The notes under the pieces: generated by a model
The model's input: the letters and a program-made list of their open reading frames with translations, nothing else
What the model was told of the DNA's origin: nothing
Database searches by the model: none
Shown: in pieces, positions 35,378-45,234 of the stretch
How positions within the stretch are numbered: the stretch's first letter is position 1
Layout: every line of letters begins with the position of its first letter
Made by a program: the position numbers and the translations under genes
Assembly: GCA_900466875.1 (NCBI GenBank)
Contig: UBNQ01000017.1
Span: 1-48,790 of the forward strand
Direction: 5' to 3'
From: Hyphomicrobiales bacterium
Lineage (GTDB): Bacteria; Pseudomonadota; Alphaproteobacteria; Rhizobiales; Rhizobiaceae
DNA: 48,790 bases

Positions 35378-37228
35378 ATGAAAAATATCGTTCCGTCCTC
35401 GGTTGTTACCAAGATTGTATTCCTGTGTCTGTTTCTTATCCTGGTTGCGGTATCCGCCGTTTCAGGTCTTGCCTACAACACGTTTCGCAAGGACATCATG
35501 GAAACGGCCGTCGAGGATACGCACAAGTCGATCCGCACGATGGCGCTGATCTACGAGACGGCGATGGCCGGCTCAAAGACGACGCTGTCGCAGGGAAAGC
35601 TTTCCCGGGTTACGGCTGGAGACGGTGCGCTTGAGGGCCATGATCTGGTCGACCGCACGGCAGGCTCGATTGGCGGCGTCTCGACGGTATTCGAAAAGCA
35701 GGGCAGTGATTATGTCCGCATCTCCACCAATGTGAAGAACGAGAAGGGCGAGCGTGCCGTCGGCACCAAGTTGGTCGCCGATCACCCGGCGCAGGCAGCC
35801 TTGGCGAGGGGCGAGGCCTATTATGGACCGGCGGTCCTCTTCGGCCGCGACTTCATGACGGCATATTACCCCGTAATGAATGCAACAGGTGGCGTAACGG
35901 GCGTGCTGTTCATCGGCATTCCCATGGAAGTCTATTTCGCCCACATCGCCTCGGCCGGTACGGCGTTGATGATTTCCTCGCTGCTGGCGCTTCTTTTCAT
36001 CGCCATCGCCAGCTATTTCGTCATCCGCAGGCTTGTGAGCCCCCTCGGCGTGCTCACTGGCTCGGTCCGTGCGATTGCTGACGGCGACAACAAGTCCGAA
36101 ATTCCCTACACGGCGCGCGGCGACGAATTCGGCAATATTGCCCGGGCCCTGCAGGTCTTCCGCGACAATGCGTTGGAAAAGCTGCGCATCGAGCACCAGA
36201 GCACCATGGAACGGGCGCAGGCGGAAGCCGAGCGTGAACGCAACGACAGCGACAAGCGCATGGTCGACGGCCAGATCGATCAGGCCGTTACCGCGCTCGG
36301 CACGGCGCTCTCGCGCCTGTCGCAGGGTGATCTCTCCGTTACCATCGACCAGCCCTTCTCCGGCAAGCTCGAACCGCTGCGTTCCGATTTCAACGGCTCG
36401 ATCCTCAAGCTGCGCGATACGCTCTCCCATATCCGCCAGAGCACGATGGCGATCCAGAAGAGCAGTGCCGATCTCAGCCATTCGTCCGCTGATCTGTCAC
36501 GCCGCACCGAAAATCAGGCAGCCTCGCTGGAAGAGACCGCAGCGGCTGTCGAGGAGATCACCGCGACCGTGCGCTCGTCTGCCGATCGTGCCCGCGAGGC
36601 GAACGAGGCCGTTGGTCACACGAAGAAGAACGCCGACAATTCCGGCACCGTCGTCAAGAATGCTGTCGAGGCCATGGGACGTATTGAAGACGCATCCCAG
36701 AAGATCGAACTGATCATCGAGGTCATCGACGACATCGCCTTCCAGACCAACCTTCTCGCTCTGAATGCCGGTATCGAGGCCGCGCGTGCGGGTGACGCCG
36801 GCAAGGGGTTTGCCGTCGTGGCGCAGGAGGTGCGTGAACTGGCGCAGCGCTCCGCCGATGCCGCCAAGGAAATCAAGGGCTTGGTCAACCAGTCGACCCA
36901 CGAGGTCGGTTCCGGTGTTTCGCTCGTCCAGCAGGCCGGCGAAGTGCTCGCCACGATCAGCAGCGAGATCGTCGTCATCAGCCAGCATGTCGAGACCATC
37001 GCCACCGCCAGCCGCGACCAGTCGGCAGCGCTGTCCAACATCAACCAGTCCGTCAACCAGATGGACCAGATGACCCAGCAGAACGGCGCCATGGTGGCCG
37101 AAACCAGCGAGGCGAGCCAGCGCCTGGCGGCGGAGACCGAAGCCCTGTTCGGCCTGCTGCAGCAGTTCCGCATCGATGCGGCTGCCACGGGCACACAGCC
37201 TTCTTATCGCTACAGCAAGGCCGCCTGA
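35378..37228 (+). CDS. Methyl-accepting chemotaxis protein with periplasmic Cache-type sensor
   Basis: Chemoreceptor of 616 residues. First membrane helix about 9-31; periplasmic sensor about 32-190 of Cache3/Cache2 type (SIRTMALIYETAMAG, GGVSTVFEKQGSDYVRISTNV, GEAYYGPAVLFGRDFMTAYYPV); second helix about 192-218; HAMP about 220-270; then a second HAMP-like stretch and the signalling domain with the hairpin tip EVIDDIAFQTNLLALNAGIEAARAGDAGKGFAVVA (shown as IDDIAFQTNLLALNAGIEA, then GKGFAVVAQEVRELAQRSA), which binds CheA/CheW. The C-terminus (RYSKAA) has no CheR-tethering pentapeptide. Ligand unknown. Monocistronic, ended by a strong terminator. Confidence 0.93.
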   Translation: MKNIVPSSVVTKIVFLCLFLILVAVSAVSGLAYNTFRKDIMETAVEDTHKSIRTMALIYETAMAGSKTTLSQGKLSRVTAGDGALEGHDLVDRTAGSIGGVSTVFEKQGSDYVRISTNVKNEKGERAVGTKLVADHPAQAALARGEAYYGPAVLFGRDFMTAYYPVMNATGGVTGVLFIGIPMEVYFAHIASAGTALMISSLLALLFIAIASYFVIRRLVSPLGVLTGSVRAIADGDNKSEIPYTARGDEFGNIARALQVFRDNALEKLRIEHQSTMERAQAEAERERNDSDKRMVDGQIDQAVTALGTALSRLSQGDLSVTIDQPFSGKLEPLRSDFNGSILKLRDTLSHIRQSTMAIQKSSADLSHSSADLSRRTENQAASLEETAAAVEEITATVRSSADRAREANEAVGHTKKNADNSGTVVKNAVEAMGRIEDASQKIELIIEVIDDIAFQTNLLALNAGIEAARAGDAGKGFAVVAQEVRELAQRSADAAKEIKGLVNQSTHEVGSGVSLVQQAGEVLATISSEIVVISQHVETIATASRDQSAALSNINQSVNQMDQMTQQNGAMVAETSEASQRLAAETEALFGLLQQFRIDAAATGTQPSYRYSKAA

Positions 37229-37261
37229 TCGGCGCCGCTTGAAGATCGGCAATCAGATGTG

Positions 37262-37293
37262 AGAAAGGGCGGCTTGAGGCCGCCCTTTCTTTT
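37262..37293 (+). terminator. Rho-independent terminator of the chemoreceptor gene
   Basis: A perfect 12-bp stem (37262-37273 with 37279-37290, AGAAAGGGCGGC and its complement) with a 5-base loop, followed by TTT. It lies 33 bases after the stop codon. Confidence 0.85.
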
Positions 37294-37477
37294 GGCAGGG
37301 AGATGAAAGGTATGGATGGCGCAGGGGCTCCGCAGAGGCTACCCAACGGCTCCATAAGCCCGGCTCTTGTCGGGCCGGTGTTTGCGGCAGTTCCAGCACG
37401 AGTGCGAAACCCCGGCTGCTGAATTTGCGACAAATTGCGGGACGGTGCGGTCCGACCCGGCAATCTTGCGCCCGCCG

Positions 37478-37729
37478 CTACTGAAGCCTGTTTGTCATGA
37501 TGACGGGAACCATCAGGTCGCCCCAGTGGCCGTCGCCGCCGTGATGCCGCGCCGAGCGGATCAGCTCAACCGAAACGCCAGCCTCGACCGCCTTCATGAC
37601 GGCATGGTTCAGCCGGTGCAGGTCGTTGGCCAGCGAGCGGATCGCGGCCTGCTGGTCGGCGGTCATGGCGCTCGCCTGTTCTTCCGCGCGTTCCTTGACG
37701 TGGGTCTTGATGGGGGTCTGGATCGTCAT
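37478..37729 (-). CDS. Small conserved hypothetical protein, 83 residues
   Basis: A short soluble protein with an Ala/Glu/Gln-rich helical first half (KERAEEQASAMTADQQAAIRSLANDLHRLNHAV) here given as KERAEEQASAMT and IRSLANDLHRLNHAV, and a C-terminal part RSARHHGGDGHWGDLMVPVI with several His. GAGGAGA lies 7 bases before the ATG, a strong sign that it is translated. I do not recognise the family. It follows aceA on the same strand with a repeat-filled gap between. Confidence 0.62.
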   Translation of the reverse strand: MTIQTPIKTHVKERAEEQASAMTADQQAAIRSLANDLHRLNHAVMKAVEAGVSVELIRSARHHGGDGHWGDLMVPVIMTNRLQ

Positions 37730-37813
37730 GTCGGGGTCTCCTCTCGTTGGGTTTGGTGTTCTGCCTGTTGGCGGTTGATGTCCAAGTCGTCGCTGGTCTT
37801 GACTGTTGGCGCC

Positions 37814-37955
37814 TGCCCCTCATCCGGCTGCCGCCACCTTCTCCCCGCAGGCAGGGAGAAGGACACGAGCCGCAAGGTTTCCGTCCCTCTCCAGCGCCGA
37901 GCGGGCCACGTCCCCTCTCCCCGTCATGACGGGGAGAGGGTTAGGGTAAGGAGCA
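37814..37955. repeat. Rhizobial C/G-rich palindromic intergenic repeat downstream of aceA
   Basis: Contains an imperfect hairpin at about 37839-37860 and a perfect 28-bp palindrome at 37913-37940 (half-site CCCTCTCCCCGTCA). Such CCCTCTCCCC/GGGGAGAGGG elements are dispersed in Rhizobiaceae genomes. It lies 40 bp downstream of the aceA stop and may act as its transcription end or RNA stabiliser. Confidence 0.7.
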
Positions 37956-37995
37956 ACCCCGGATGCAGCTCGTGAGATGCCGCGGGATCAGGCAA

Positions 37996-39285
<1,290 letters not shown>

Positions 39286-39344
39286 CTATCTCTCTCCCAC
39301 TGGTTTGGAACTCTGGATCAGGCCCGGAAGCTCATGTGAAAGAT

Positions 39345-39425
39345 TTACAGAATGACGAATGTTAATTCTATAAGTATATGATATAAAAGAAGTTACGATG
39401 TAATGACTTACACAATGACGAAAGT
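39345..39425. promoter_or_regulatory. Direct-repeat operator candidate between aceA and the ScfR-like gene
   Basis: TTACAGAATGACGAATGT begins at 39345 and TTACACAATGACGAAAGT at 39408: 16 of 18 positions agree and the spacing is 63 bp, six helical turns. Both lie in the AT-rich divergent region. A further pair, TTTGTAAA and TTTGTAAAA, lies at about 39429-39446. Likely binding sites for the divergently encoded regulator; this is inference. Confidence 0.55.
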
Positions 39426-39485
39426 AGTTTTGTAAATTTTGTAAAAATCGAAGCCGCGTAAAACTGTGACAGGAGGAGGTCTATA

Positions 39486-40901
39486 GTGGAGCGGAAGGTG
39501 TTTGCGGGAGGACGCGTCAGACGTGTCCGGCTAGGCTTGGGACTGACTCAGACGGCGATGGCGGGCGCGCTGGAAATCTCGCCCTCCTATCTCAATCTGA
39601 TCGAGCGCAACCAGCGGCCGCTGACGGTGCAGCTGCTTTTGAAACTCGCCTCCACTTACAAAGTGGACCTTGATGCGCTGCAGGGGGAGGGCGGCGGGCT
39701 TGTCGTCCAGTTGCGCGAGGTTTTTGCCGACCCGCTTCTGGCCGGTGAAATTCCCGGCGATCAGGAAATCGTCGAGCTGGCGGAAGCCGCACCCAATGCA
39801 ACGCTTGCCACAGTAAAGCTCTATCGCGCCTATCGGGAACAGGCAGGCCGGCTTTCCGATCTCGCCGCCCTTCTGGCAAGCGAAGGGCGCGAGATGGCAA
39901 CATCCGGCAGCCACATGCCGATGGATGAGGTGCGCCAGTCCCTGGAGCGCCGGCCGAATTTCTGTATTCGCATGGAGAGTGCGGCAGAAGCTCTGGCGAG
40001 GACCTTCGCCGCGGGTGACGACCTGCCGTCTGCCCTGCGTGCCTGGCTGAAGAGCGAGCGCGGCATCACCGTGCGCACGCTTCCCTCGCATGTCATGCCG
40101 AGCCTGCGCCGCCGTTATGATCGCCACAGCATGCGGCTCTTCCTGTCCGAGCGGCTGTCGCCCTTCGATCGCAACCGGGAACTGGCGACTGAAGTTGCGC
40201 TGCTGGCGATGGCGGCGGAAATCGATGCGGAGTTGGACGGCCTGTCCCTGCAGACGGCAGAAGCCCGGCGTATCGCCCGCTTCGAGCTTGCCCGTTATGC
40301 GGCGCATGCACTGCTGATGCCCTATGCGGCGTTTCTGGCGGCCGCACAGCGCGCCCGTTACGATATCGACATCCTGCGCGCCCGCTTCGATGTCTCCTTC
40401 GAACAGGCCGCAAACCGCCTGACTTCGCTCTGTCGACCGGATGCAGCCGGCATTCCCTTTTTCCTGATGGAGATGGATCATGCCGGCAATGTCGTGCGCC
40501 GTGCCGGTGCGCAAGGGTTTCCCCAGTCGCGCTTCGGCGGACGGTGTCCCAAGCTCGGCATCCATTCCGCCTTTGCCGAACCCGGCCGCATTCTTGTCGA
40601 CCGGGTGGAGATGCCGGAAGGAGACGCCTTTCTAACCGTATCGAGAACGCTCGAAGGCCCTCAGGCCGATTTCGGCGAGCGCGTGCGGCGCACCGCCATT
40701 CTCATTGGTTGCGATATCGGGTTTGCAGCCGATATCGCCTATGCCGCAGCGCTGCCCGCCACCGGTTTTGCCGTCGAATCCGGCCCCGCCTGCCGCATTT
40801 GCGAACGCAAGGCTTGTCTTTCGCGGGCCGAACCGCCGATCACCCGGCCGCTCGGATTGGACGAAATGGTAACGGGTCTAAGCGCCTTCGATTTTCAGTA
40901 A
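39486..40901 (+). CDS. ScfR/RamB-type XRE-family transcription regulator
   Basis: A 471-residue regulator of the short-chain fatty acyl (ScfR) family, relatives of actinobacterial RamB, which control acetate, glyoxylate and methylcitrate genes. The N-terminal HTH is GLTQTAMAGALEISPSYLNLIERNQRPLT (given as LTQTAMAGALEISPSYLNLI). The middle (RFELARYAAHALLMPYAAF, then ARFDVSFEQAANRLTSL) matches the IrrE/ImmA-like domain but without an HExxH zinc motif. The C-terminal domain (PFFLMEMDHAGNV to CRICERKACLSRAEPP) carries several Cys of the DUF2083 type. GTG start at 39486 with AGGAGGAGGT 5 bases before it. Confidence 0.85.
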   Translation: MERKVFAGGRVRRVRLGLGLTQTAMAGALEISPSYLNLIERNQRPLTVQLLLKLASTYKVDLDALQGEGGGLVVQLREVFADPLLAGEIPGDQEIVELAEAAPNATLATVKLYRAYREQAGRLSDLAALLASEGREMATSGSHMPMDEVRQSLERRPNFCIRMESAAEALARTFAAGDDLPSALRAWLKSERGITVRTLPSHVMPSLRRRYDRHSMRLFLSERLSPFDRNRELATEVALLAMAAEIDAELDGLSLQTAEARRIARFELARYAAHALLMPYAAFLAAAQRARYDIDILRARFDVSFEQAANRLTSLCRPDAAGIPFFLMEMDHAGNVVRRAGAQGFPQSRFGGRCPKLGIHSAFAEPGRILVDRVEMPEGDAFLTVSRTLEGPQADFGERVRRTAILIGCDIGFAADIAYAAALPATGFAVESGPACRICERKACLSRAEPPITRPLGLDEMVTGLSAFDFQ

Positions 40902-41031
40902 GTCTTGGGCAAGTTCTTCCGCATTGCACATTCCTACTTGTGAGGCGCAAAAATCCTTTCTACTCTTGCCAAAAATCGTATGAAAAACATATGCGATCAC
41001 GGTCGCGCCAGAGCTCGGAACAGGAGAAATC

Positions 41032-42126
41032 ATGAAAATCCGTTTGTTTAGTCTCGCCGCCGTGCTTGCCACGACAGCCCTCGTGTCTTCGGCCATGGCG
41101 CAGGAGAAAGTGGTTCACGTCTATAACTGGTCGGATTACATCGATGAGTCCATTCTCGCGGATTTCACCAAGGAAACCGGCATCAAGGTCGTCTACGACG
41201 TCTTTGACAGCAACGACCTCGTCGAGACCAAGCTTCTCGCAGGCGGTTCCGGTTATGACGTCGTCGTCCCGACCGCTCCCTTCCTTGCCCGCCAGATCCA
41301 GGCCGGTGTGTTCCAGAAGCTCGACAAGTCGAAGCTGCCGAACATGACCAATCTCTGGCCGCTCGTCAGCGAGCGCCTGGCGAAATACGACCCCGGCAAT
41401 GAATACGCCATCAACTACATGTGGGGCACGACCGGCATCGGCTACAATGTCGACAAGGTGAAGGCCGCGCTCGGTGACGTGCCGGTCGATAGCTGGGATA
41501 TTCTGTTCAAGCCGGAAAATGCCGAAAAGCTGAAGTCCTGCGGCATCAACATTCTCGATGCCTCCGACGAAACCTTCGCCATCGCCATGAACTATGTCGG
41601 CAAGGACCCGGACAGCAAGCAGACGGCTGACCTGGAAGCCGGCGGCGAGGTCTACAAGGCGATCCGCCCCTACGTGAAGACGTTCAATGCCTCGGCCTAT
41701 ATCGATGAACTCGCCAATGGCGACAGCTGCATCTCGATTGGCTGGTCCGGTGACATCCTGCAGGCAAAGACGCGCGCTGAAGAGGCCGGCAACGGCGTCA
41801 AGGTCGAGTTCGTCATCCCGAAGGAAGGCACCTACATGTGGTTCGACAATCTCGCCATCCCTGCGGATGCCAAGAATGTCGAAGAAGCGCACGCCTTCAT
41901 CAACTACCTGATGAAGCCGGAAATCATCGCCAAGGCTTCCAACTATGTCCAGTATGCGAACGGCAACCTCGCCTCGCAGAAATTCGTCGACAAGGAAGTT
42001 CTGGATAACCCGTCCGTTTATCCGCCGGAAGAGGTCGTGAATAAGCTCTTCACAATCTCCCCTTATGGTCCGCGCGAACAGCGCGTGCTGAACCGGGTCT
42101 GGACACAGATCAAGACCGGCAGCTGA
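41032..42126 (+). CDS. Putrescine/spermidine-type ABC transporter binding protein (PotF-like)
   Basis: Periplasmic binding protein of 364 residues with a clean signal peptide (MKIRLFSLAAVLATTALVSS, cut after AMA before QEKVV). HVYNWSDYIDESIL is the PotD/PotF start with the Trp-Ser-Asp that contacts the polyamine; ISIGWSGDILQA and MWFDNLAIP carry further ligand residues of PotF. GGAG lies before the ATG. A hairpin follows the gene. First gene of a four-gene importer; the PuuA/PuuB-like genes 8-10 kb away suggest putrescine as substrate. Confidence 0.9.
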   Translation: MKIRLFSLAAVLATTALVSSAMAQEKVVHVYNWSDYIDESILADFTKETGIKVVYDVFDSNDLVETKLLAGGSGYDVVVPTAPFLARQIQAGVFQKLDKSKLPNMTNLWPLVSERLAKYDPGNEYAINYMWGTTGIGYNVDKVKAALGDVPVDSWDILFKPENAEKLKSCGINILDASDETFAIAMNYVGKDPDSKQTADLEAGGEVYKAIRPYVKTFNASAYIDELANGDSCISIGWSGDILQAKTRAEEAGNGVKVEFVIPKEGTYMWFDNLAIPADAKNVEEAHAFINYLMKPEIIAKASNYVQYANGNLASQKFVDKEVLDNPSVYPPEEVVNKLFTISPYGPREQRVLNRVWTQIKTGS

Positions 42127-42138
42127 GGCTGACACTGC

Positions 42139-42165
42139 AAGGGCGGGCTTCAACCCGCCCTTCTC
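42139..42165 (+). terminator. Intra-operon hairpin after the binding-protein gene
   Basis: AAGGGCGGG (42139-42147) pairs with CCCGCCCTT (42154-42162) over a 6-base loop, followed by CTCGTTTCC. The weak T-run suggests partial termination or 3' protection, so that more binding protein than transporter is made. Confidence 0.65.
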
Positions 42166-42198
42166 GTTTCCAAGATAATCTGGGGCAAGGTATCACGT

Positions 42199-43356
42199 AT
42201 GGCGAAATCTCTCGGACCGGTTAAACGCAAATTCTCTCCCTGGACCGATCCGAATGCGGTCCCTTTCATCCGCTTCGAGAACATTACCAAACGCTTCGGC
42301 GATTTTGTCGCCGTCGACAACCTCACCCTCGATATCTACGAGCGCGAATTCTTCTCGCTGCTCGGTCCGTCCGGCTGCGGCAAGACCACGCTGATGCGCA
42401 TGCTCGCCGGTTTCGAGGAACCGACCGAAGGCCGCATCCTCTTGCAAGGGCAGGATATCCGCGGCGTGCCGCCCTATCGCCGCCCGACAAACATGATGTT
42501 CCAGTCCTACGCGCTCTTCCCCCATATGTCGGTGGAAAAGAACATCGCCTTCGGCCTCGAACAGGACAATATGCCCAGGGGCGAGATCAACGCCCGCGTC
42601 CAGGAAATGCTGAAGCTCGTCAAGCTCGAACAGTTCGCCAAGCGCAAGCCGAACCAGCTCTCAGGTGGCCAGCGCCAGCGTGTCGCGCTCGCCCGTTCGC
42701 TCGCCAAACGCCCCAAGGTGCTGCTGCTCGACGAACCGCTCGGCGCGCTCGACAAGAAGCTGCGCGAGGAAACCCAGTTCGAACTGATGGACCTGCAGCA
42801 GACGCTCGGCATGACCTTCCTGATCGTCACCCACGACCAGGAAGAGGCGATGACCGTCTCCGACCGTATCGCCGTCATGGACAAGGGCATCATCATGCAG
42901 GTGGCCACACCGGCCGAGATCTACGAAGCGCCGAACAGCCGCTACGTTGCGGATTTCATCGGTGACATCAACATCATCGAAGGCAAAATTGCCGATACGG
43001 CAAGCGCGCTTGGCGCACCGGGCACGGTGAAGATCGAAAGCGACGGCCTCTCCATCGCGGTCGATCAGGAATGCCAGGCTGTGAAAGGCGATCACGTTGC
43101 CTTTGCCGTCCGCCCGGAAAAGGTGCGCATCTCGCCGGATGCGCCGGCCGACCCGTCGGTCAATGCATTTTATGGCGAGGTGTGGGATATCGGTTATCTC
43201 GGTGACTTCTCGCTCTTCATCGTCCGCTCCGAGGATGGCCGCTTCATGCGTGCCGCGCAGGCAAATGTCTCGCGCCTCGTCGACCGGCCGATTACCTTCG
43301 AGGACAGGGTCTGGCTCACTTGGCCGCGCGATGCCGGCCTCGTCCTGACACGCTAG
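42199..43356 (+). CDS. Polyamine ABC transporter ATPase (PotG-like)
   Basis: ATPase of 385 residues with Walker A GPSGCGKTTLMRMLAG, Q-loop MMFQSYALFPHMS, signature QLSGGQRQRVALARS, Walker B VLLLDEPLGALDKKLR, and switch His VTHDQEEAM. A C-terminal TOBE-like domain (FAVRPEKVRIS) is present. An N-terminal lead KSLGPVKRKFSPWTDPNAVPFI before the ABC core is typical of PotG. 15 bases separate it from the permease gene. Confidence 0.92.
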   Translation: MAKSLGPVKRKFSPWTDPNAVPFIRFENITKRFGDFVAVDNLTLDIYEREFFSLLGPSGCGKTTLMRMLAGFEEPTEGRILLQGQDIRGVPPYRRPTNMMFQSYALFPHMSVEKNIAFGLEQDNMPRGEINARVQEMLKLVKLEQFAKRKPNQLSGGQRQRVALARSLAKRPKVLLLDEPLGALDKKLREETQFELMDLQQTLGMTFLIVTHDQEEAMTVSDRIAVMDKGIIMQVATPAEIYEAPNSRYVADFIGDINIIEGKIADTASALGAPGTVKIESDGLSIAVDQECQAVKGDHVAFAVRPEKVRISPDAPADPSVNAFYGEVWDIGYLGDFSLFIVRSEDGRFMRAAQANVSRLVDRPITFEDRVWLTWPRDAGLVLTR

Positions 43357-43371
43357 GGGAGGGGAGCGTAC

Positions 43372-44301
43372 ATGGCAAATGTCGTCGCTGAGGCCAATCC
43401 TGCCACCGGCACCGGAGGCCCGTCCTGGACCCGCTGGCTGGTCGTCGCGGTGCCCTATATCTGGCTCATTCTGTTTTTCGTCGCGCCGTTCCTGATTATC
43501 CTGAAGATATCCTTCTCCGACACTGCCATCTCGATCCCGCCCTATACGCCTCTTTTCCAGGGCTTCGGCGCGATCGGCGACTTCTTTTCGCAGCTGGATT
43601 TCGAGAACTACATCTTCCTGACCGAGGATCCGCTCTACATCTGGTCCTATTTGTCATCGCTCCGGATCGCGGCGATTTCGACCCTGCTGCTTCTCCTGAT
43701 CGGCTATCCGATGGCGCTCGCCATGGCCCGTGCGCCGACCTCGATCCGGCCCACGCTCGTCATGCTGGTCATCCTGCCCTTCTGGACCTCGTTCCTCATC
43801 CGCGTTTACGCCTGGATCGGTATCCTGAAGCCGGATGGACTGCTGACGCTGCTGCTGCAGACGATCGGCCTGATGGGGCCTGACCAGCAGGTGCAGATCT
43901 TCCGCACCGATTATGCCGTCTTCATCGGCATCGTTTATTCCTACCTGCCCTTTATGGTCCTGCCGCTCTATGCGGCGCTGGAAAAGATGGATCATTCGCT
44001 GCTCGAGGCGGCAAGCGATCTCGGTTGCCCGCCCTGGAAAGCCTTCTGGAAAATCACCTTCCCGCTGTCGCTGCCGGGCGTCATCGCCGGCTCGATGATC
44101 TGCTTCATCCCGATCACCGGCGAATTCGTCATCCCGGATCTCCTGGGCGGCGCAGACACGCTGATGATCGGCAAGACGCTCTGGACGGAATTCTTCGGCA
44201 ACCGTGACTGGCCGCTCGCCTCCGCCGTCGCCGTCATCCTGCTGATCATGCTCGTCATCCCGATCATGATCTTCCAGAACCAGCAGAAGAAGGTGGCGTG
44301 A
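43372..44301 (+). CDS. Polyamine ABC transporter permease (PotH-like)
   Basis: Inner-membrane permease, 309 residues, six hydrophobic segments (first: LVVAVPYIWLILFFVAPFLII) and the EAA loop LLEAASDLGCPPWKAFWKITFPLSLPG. The segment PVxGEFVIPDLLGG-like FIPITGEFVIPDLLGGADT is a PotB/PotH hallmark. GGGAGGGGAG precedes the ATG. Its TGA overlaps the ATG of the next permease by one base. Confidence 0.92.
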   Translation: MANVVAEANPATGTGGPSWTRWLVVAVPYIWLILFFVAPFLIILKISFSDTAISIPPYTPLFQGFGAIGDFFSQLDFENYIFLTEDPLYIWSYLSSLRIAAISTLLLLLIGYPMALAMARAPTSIRPTLVMLVILPFWTSFLIRVYAWIGILKPDGLLTLLLQTIGLMGPDQQVQIFRTDYAVFIGIVYSYLPFMVLPLYAALEKMDHSLLEAASDLGCPPWKAFWKITFPLSLPGVIAGSMICFIPITGEFVIPDLLGGADTLMIGKTLWTEFFGNRDWPLASAVAVILLIMLVIPIMIFQNQQKKVA

Positions 44302-45122
44302 TGAGATCTCCCCGTTTCGACGCCACCGTGCTGACCCTCGGTTTCGCCTTCCTCTATATCCCGATCATCATCCTGATCGTCTATTCGTTCAACGCTTCAA
44401 GGCTGGTGACGGTCTGGGGCGGCTTTTCGCTGAACTGGTACTCGGCCATGTGGTCCAACCAGGGCCTGATGGATGCCGCCTGGGTGACTGCCCGCGTCGG
44501 CGTCCTGAGTGCTACGCTCGGCACCGTCCTCGGAACGCTGGCAGCGCTGGCACTCACCCGTTTTGCCCGCTTCCCCGGCCGCATGGCCTTTTCCGGCATG
44601 ATCTATGCACCACTCGTCATGCCCGAAGTCATCACCGGCCTGTCATTGCTGCTGCTTTTCGTCGCCATGGGCGTCGACCGCGGCTTCTGGACGGTGACGA
44701 TAGCGCATACGACCTTCACCATGTGCTACGTGGCGATCGTCGTTCAGTCGCGGTTGTTGACCTTCGACCGCAGCCTGGAGGAAGCAGCGCTTGATCTCGG
44801 CTGCCCGCCGGTCAAAACCTTCTTCAAGATCACCCTGCCGCTGATTTTCCCTGCCGTCATCGCCGGCTGGATGCTGGCCTTCACCCTGTCGCTCGATGAC
44901 CTGGTGATCGCCAGCTTCAACACCGGTCCGGGCGCAACCACGCTGCCGATCAAGATCTATTCGCAGGTCCGTCTCGGCGTGACACCGGAAATCAACGCCA
45001 TCTGCACGATTCTGATCGGTCTGGTCACGCTCGGCGTCATCGCCGCATCCCTCACCACCAAACGCACGGAGATCAGGCGTGTCCGCGATGAACATCTCGC
45101 GGCACGCGGCACGACCTCCTGA
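44301..45122 (+). CDS. Polyamine ABC transporter permease (PotI-like)
   Basis: Second permease, 273 residues. LYIPIIILIVYSFNASR is the PotC/PotI first helix; the EAA loop is LEEAALDLGCPPVKTFFKITLPLIFP, followed by GWMLAFTLSLDDLVIASFNTGPGATTLPI, the family signature. Start at the ATG at 44301, overlapping the potH-like stop (TGATG) by one base; a GTG three bases earlier is possible. Last gene of the transporter operon. Confidence 0.92.
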   Translation: MRSPRFDATVLTLGFAFLYIPIIILIVYSFNASRLVTVWGGFSLNWYSAMWSNQGLMDAAWVTARVGVLSATLGTVLGTLAALALTRFARFPGRMAFSGMIYAPLVMPEVITGLSLLLLFVAMGVDRGFWTVTIAHTTFTMCYVAIVVQSRLLTFDRSLEEAALDLGCPPVKTFFKITLPLIFPAVIAGWMLAFTLSLDDLVIASFNTGPGATTLPIKIYSQVRLGVTPEINAICTILIGLVTLGVIAASLTTKRTEIRRVRDEHLAARGTTS

Positions 45123-45226
45123 AGCAATTTCCAGCAAAAGTGGGAACCCGCTTTGCGTCTGGAATTGCGCTGACAAAAAGAGATAAGAGCAGTTTTGCGT
45201 TTCGAAGAAAGGCGGAAATGCTCTTA
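45123..45226. repeat. RIME-like rhizobial intergenic palindromic element, copy 2
   Basis: The core 45187-45224 has 36 of 38 bases identical to copy 1 at 5710-5747 and the same GAGCA...TGCTC ends. Similar blocks continue leftwards to about 45143. It fills the gap between the convergent potI-like and asmA-like genes and may also serve as terminator. Confidence 0.75.
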
Positions 45227-45234
45227 AGAGTGAC

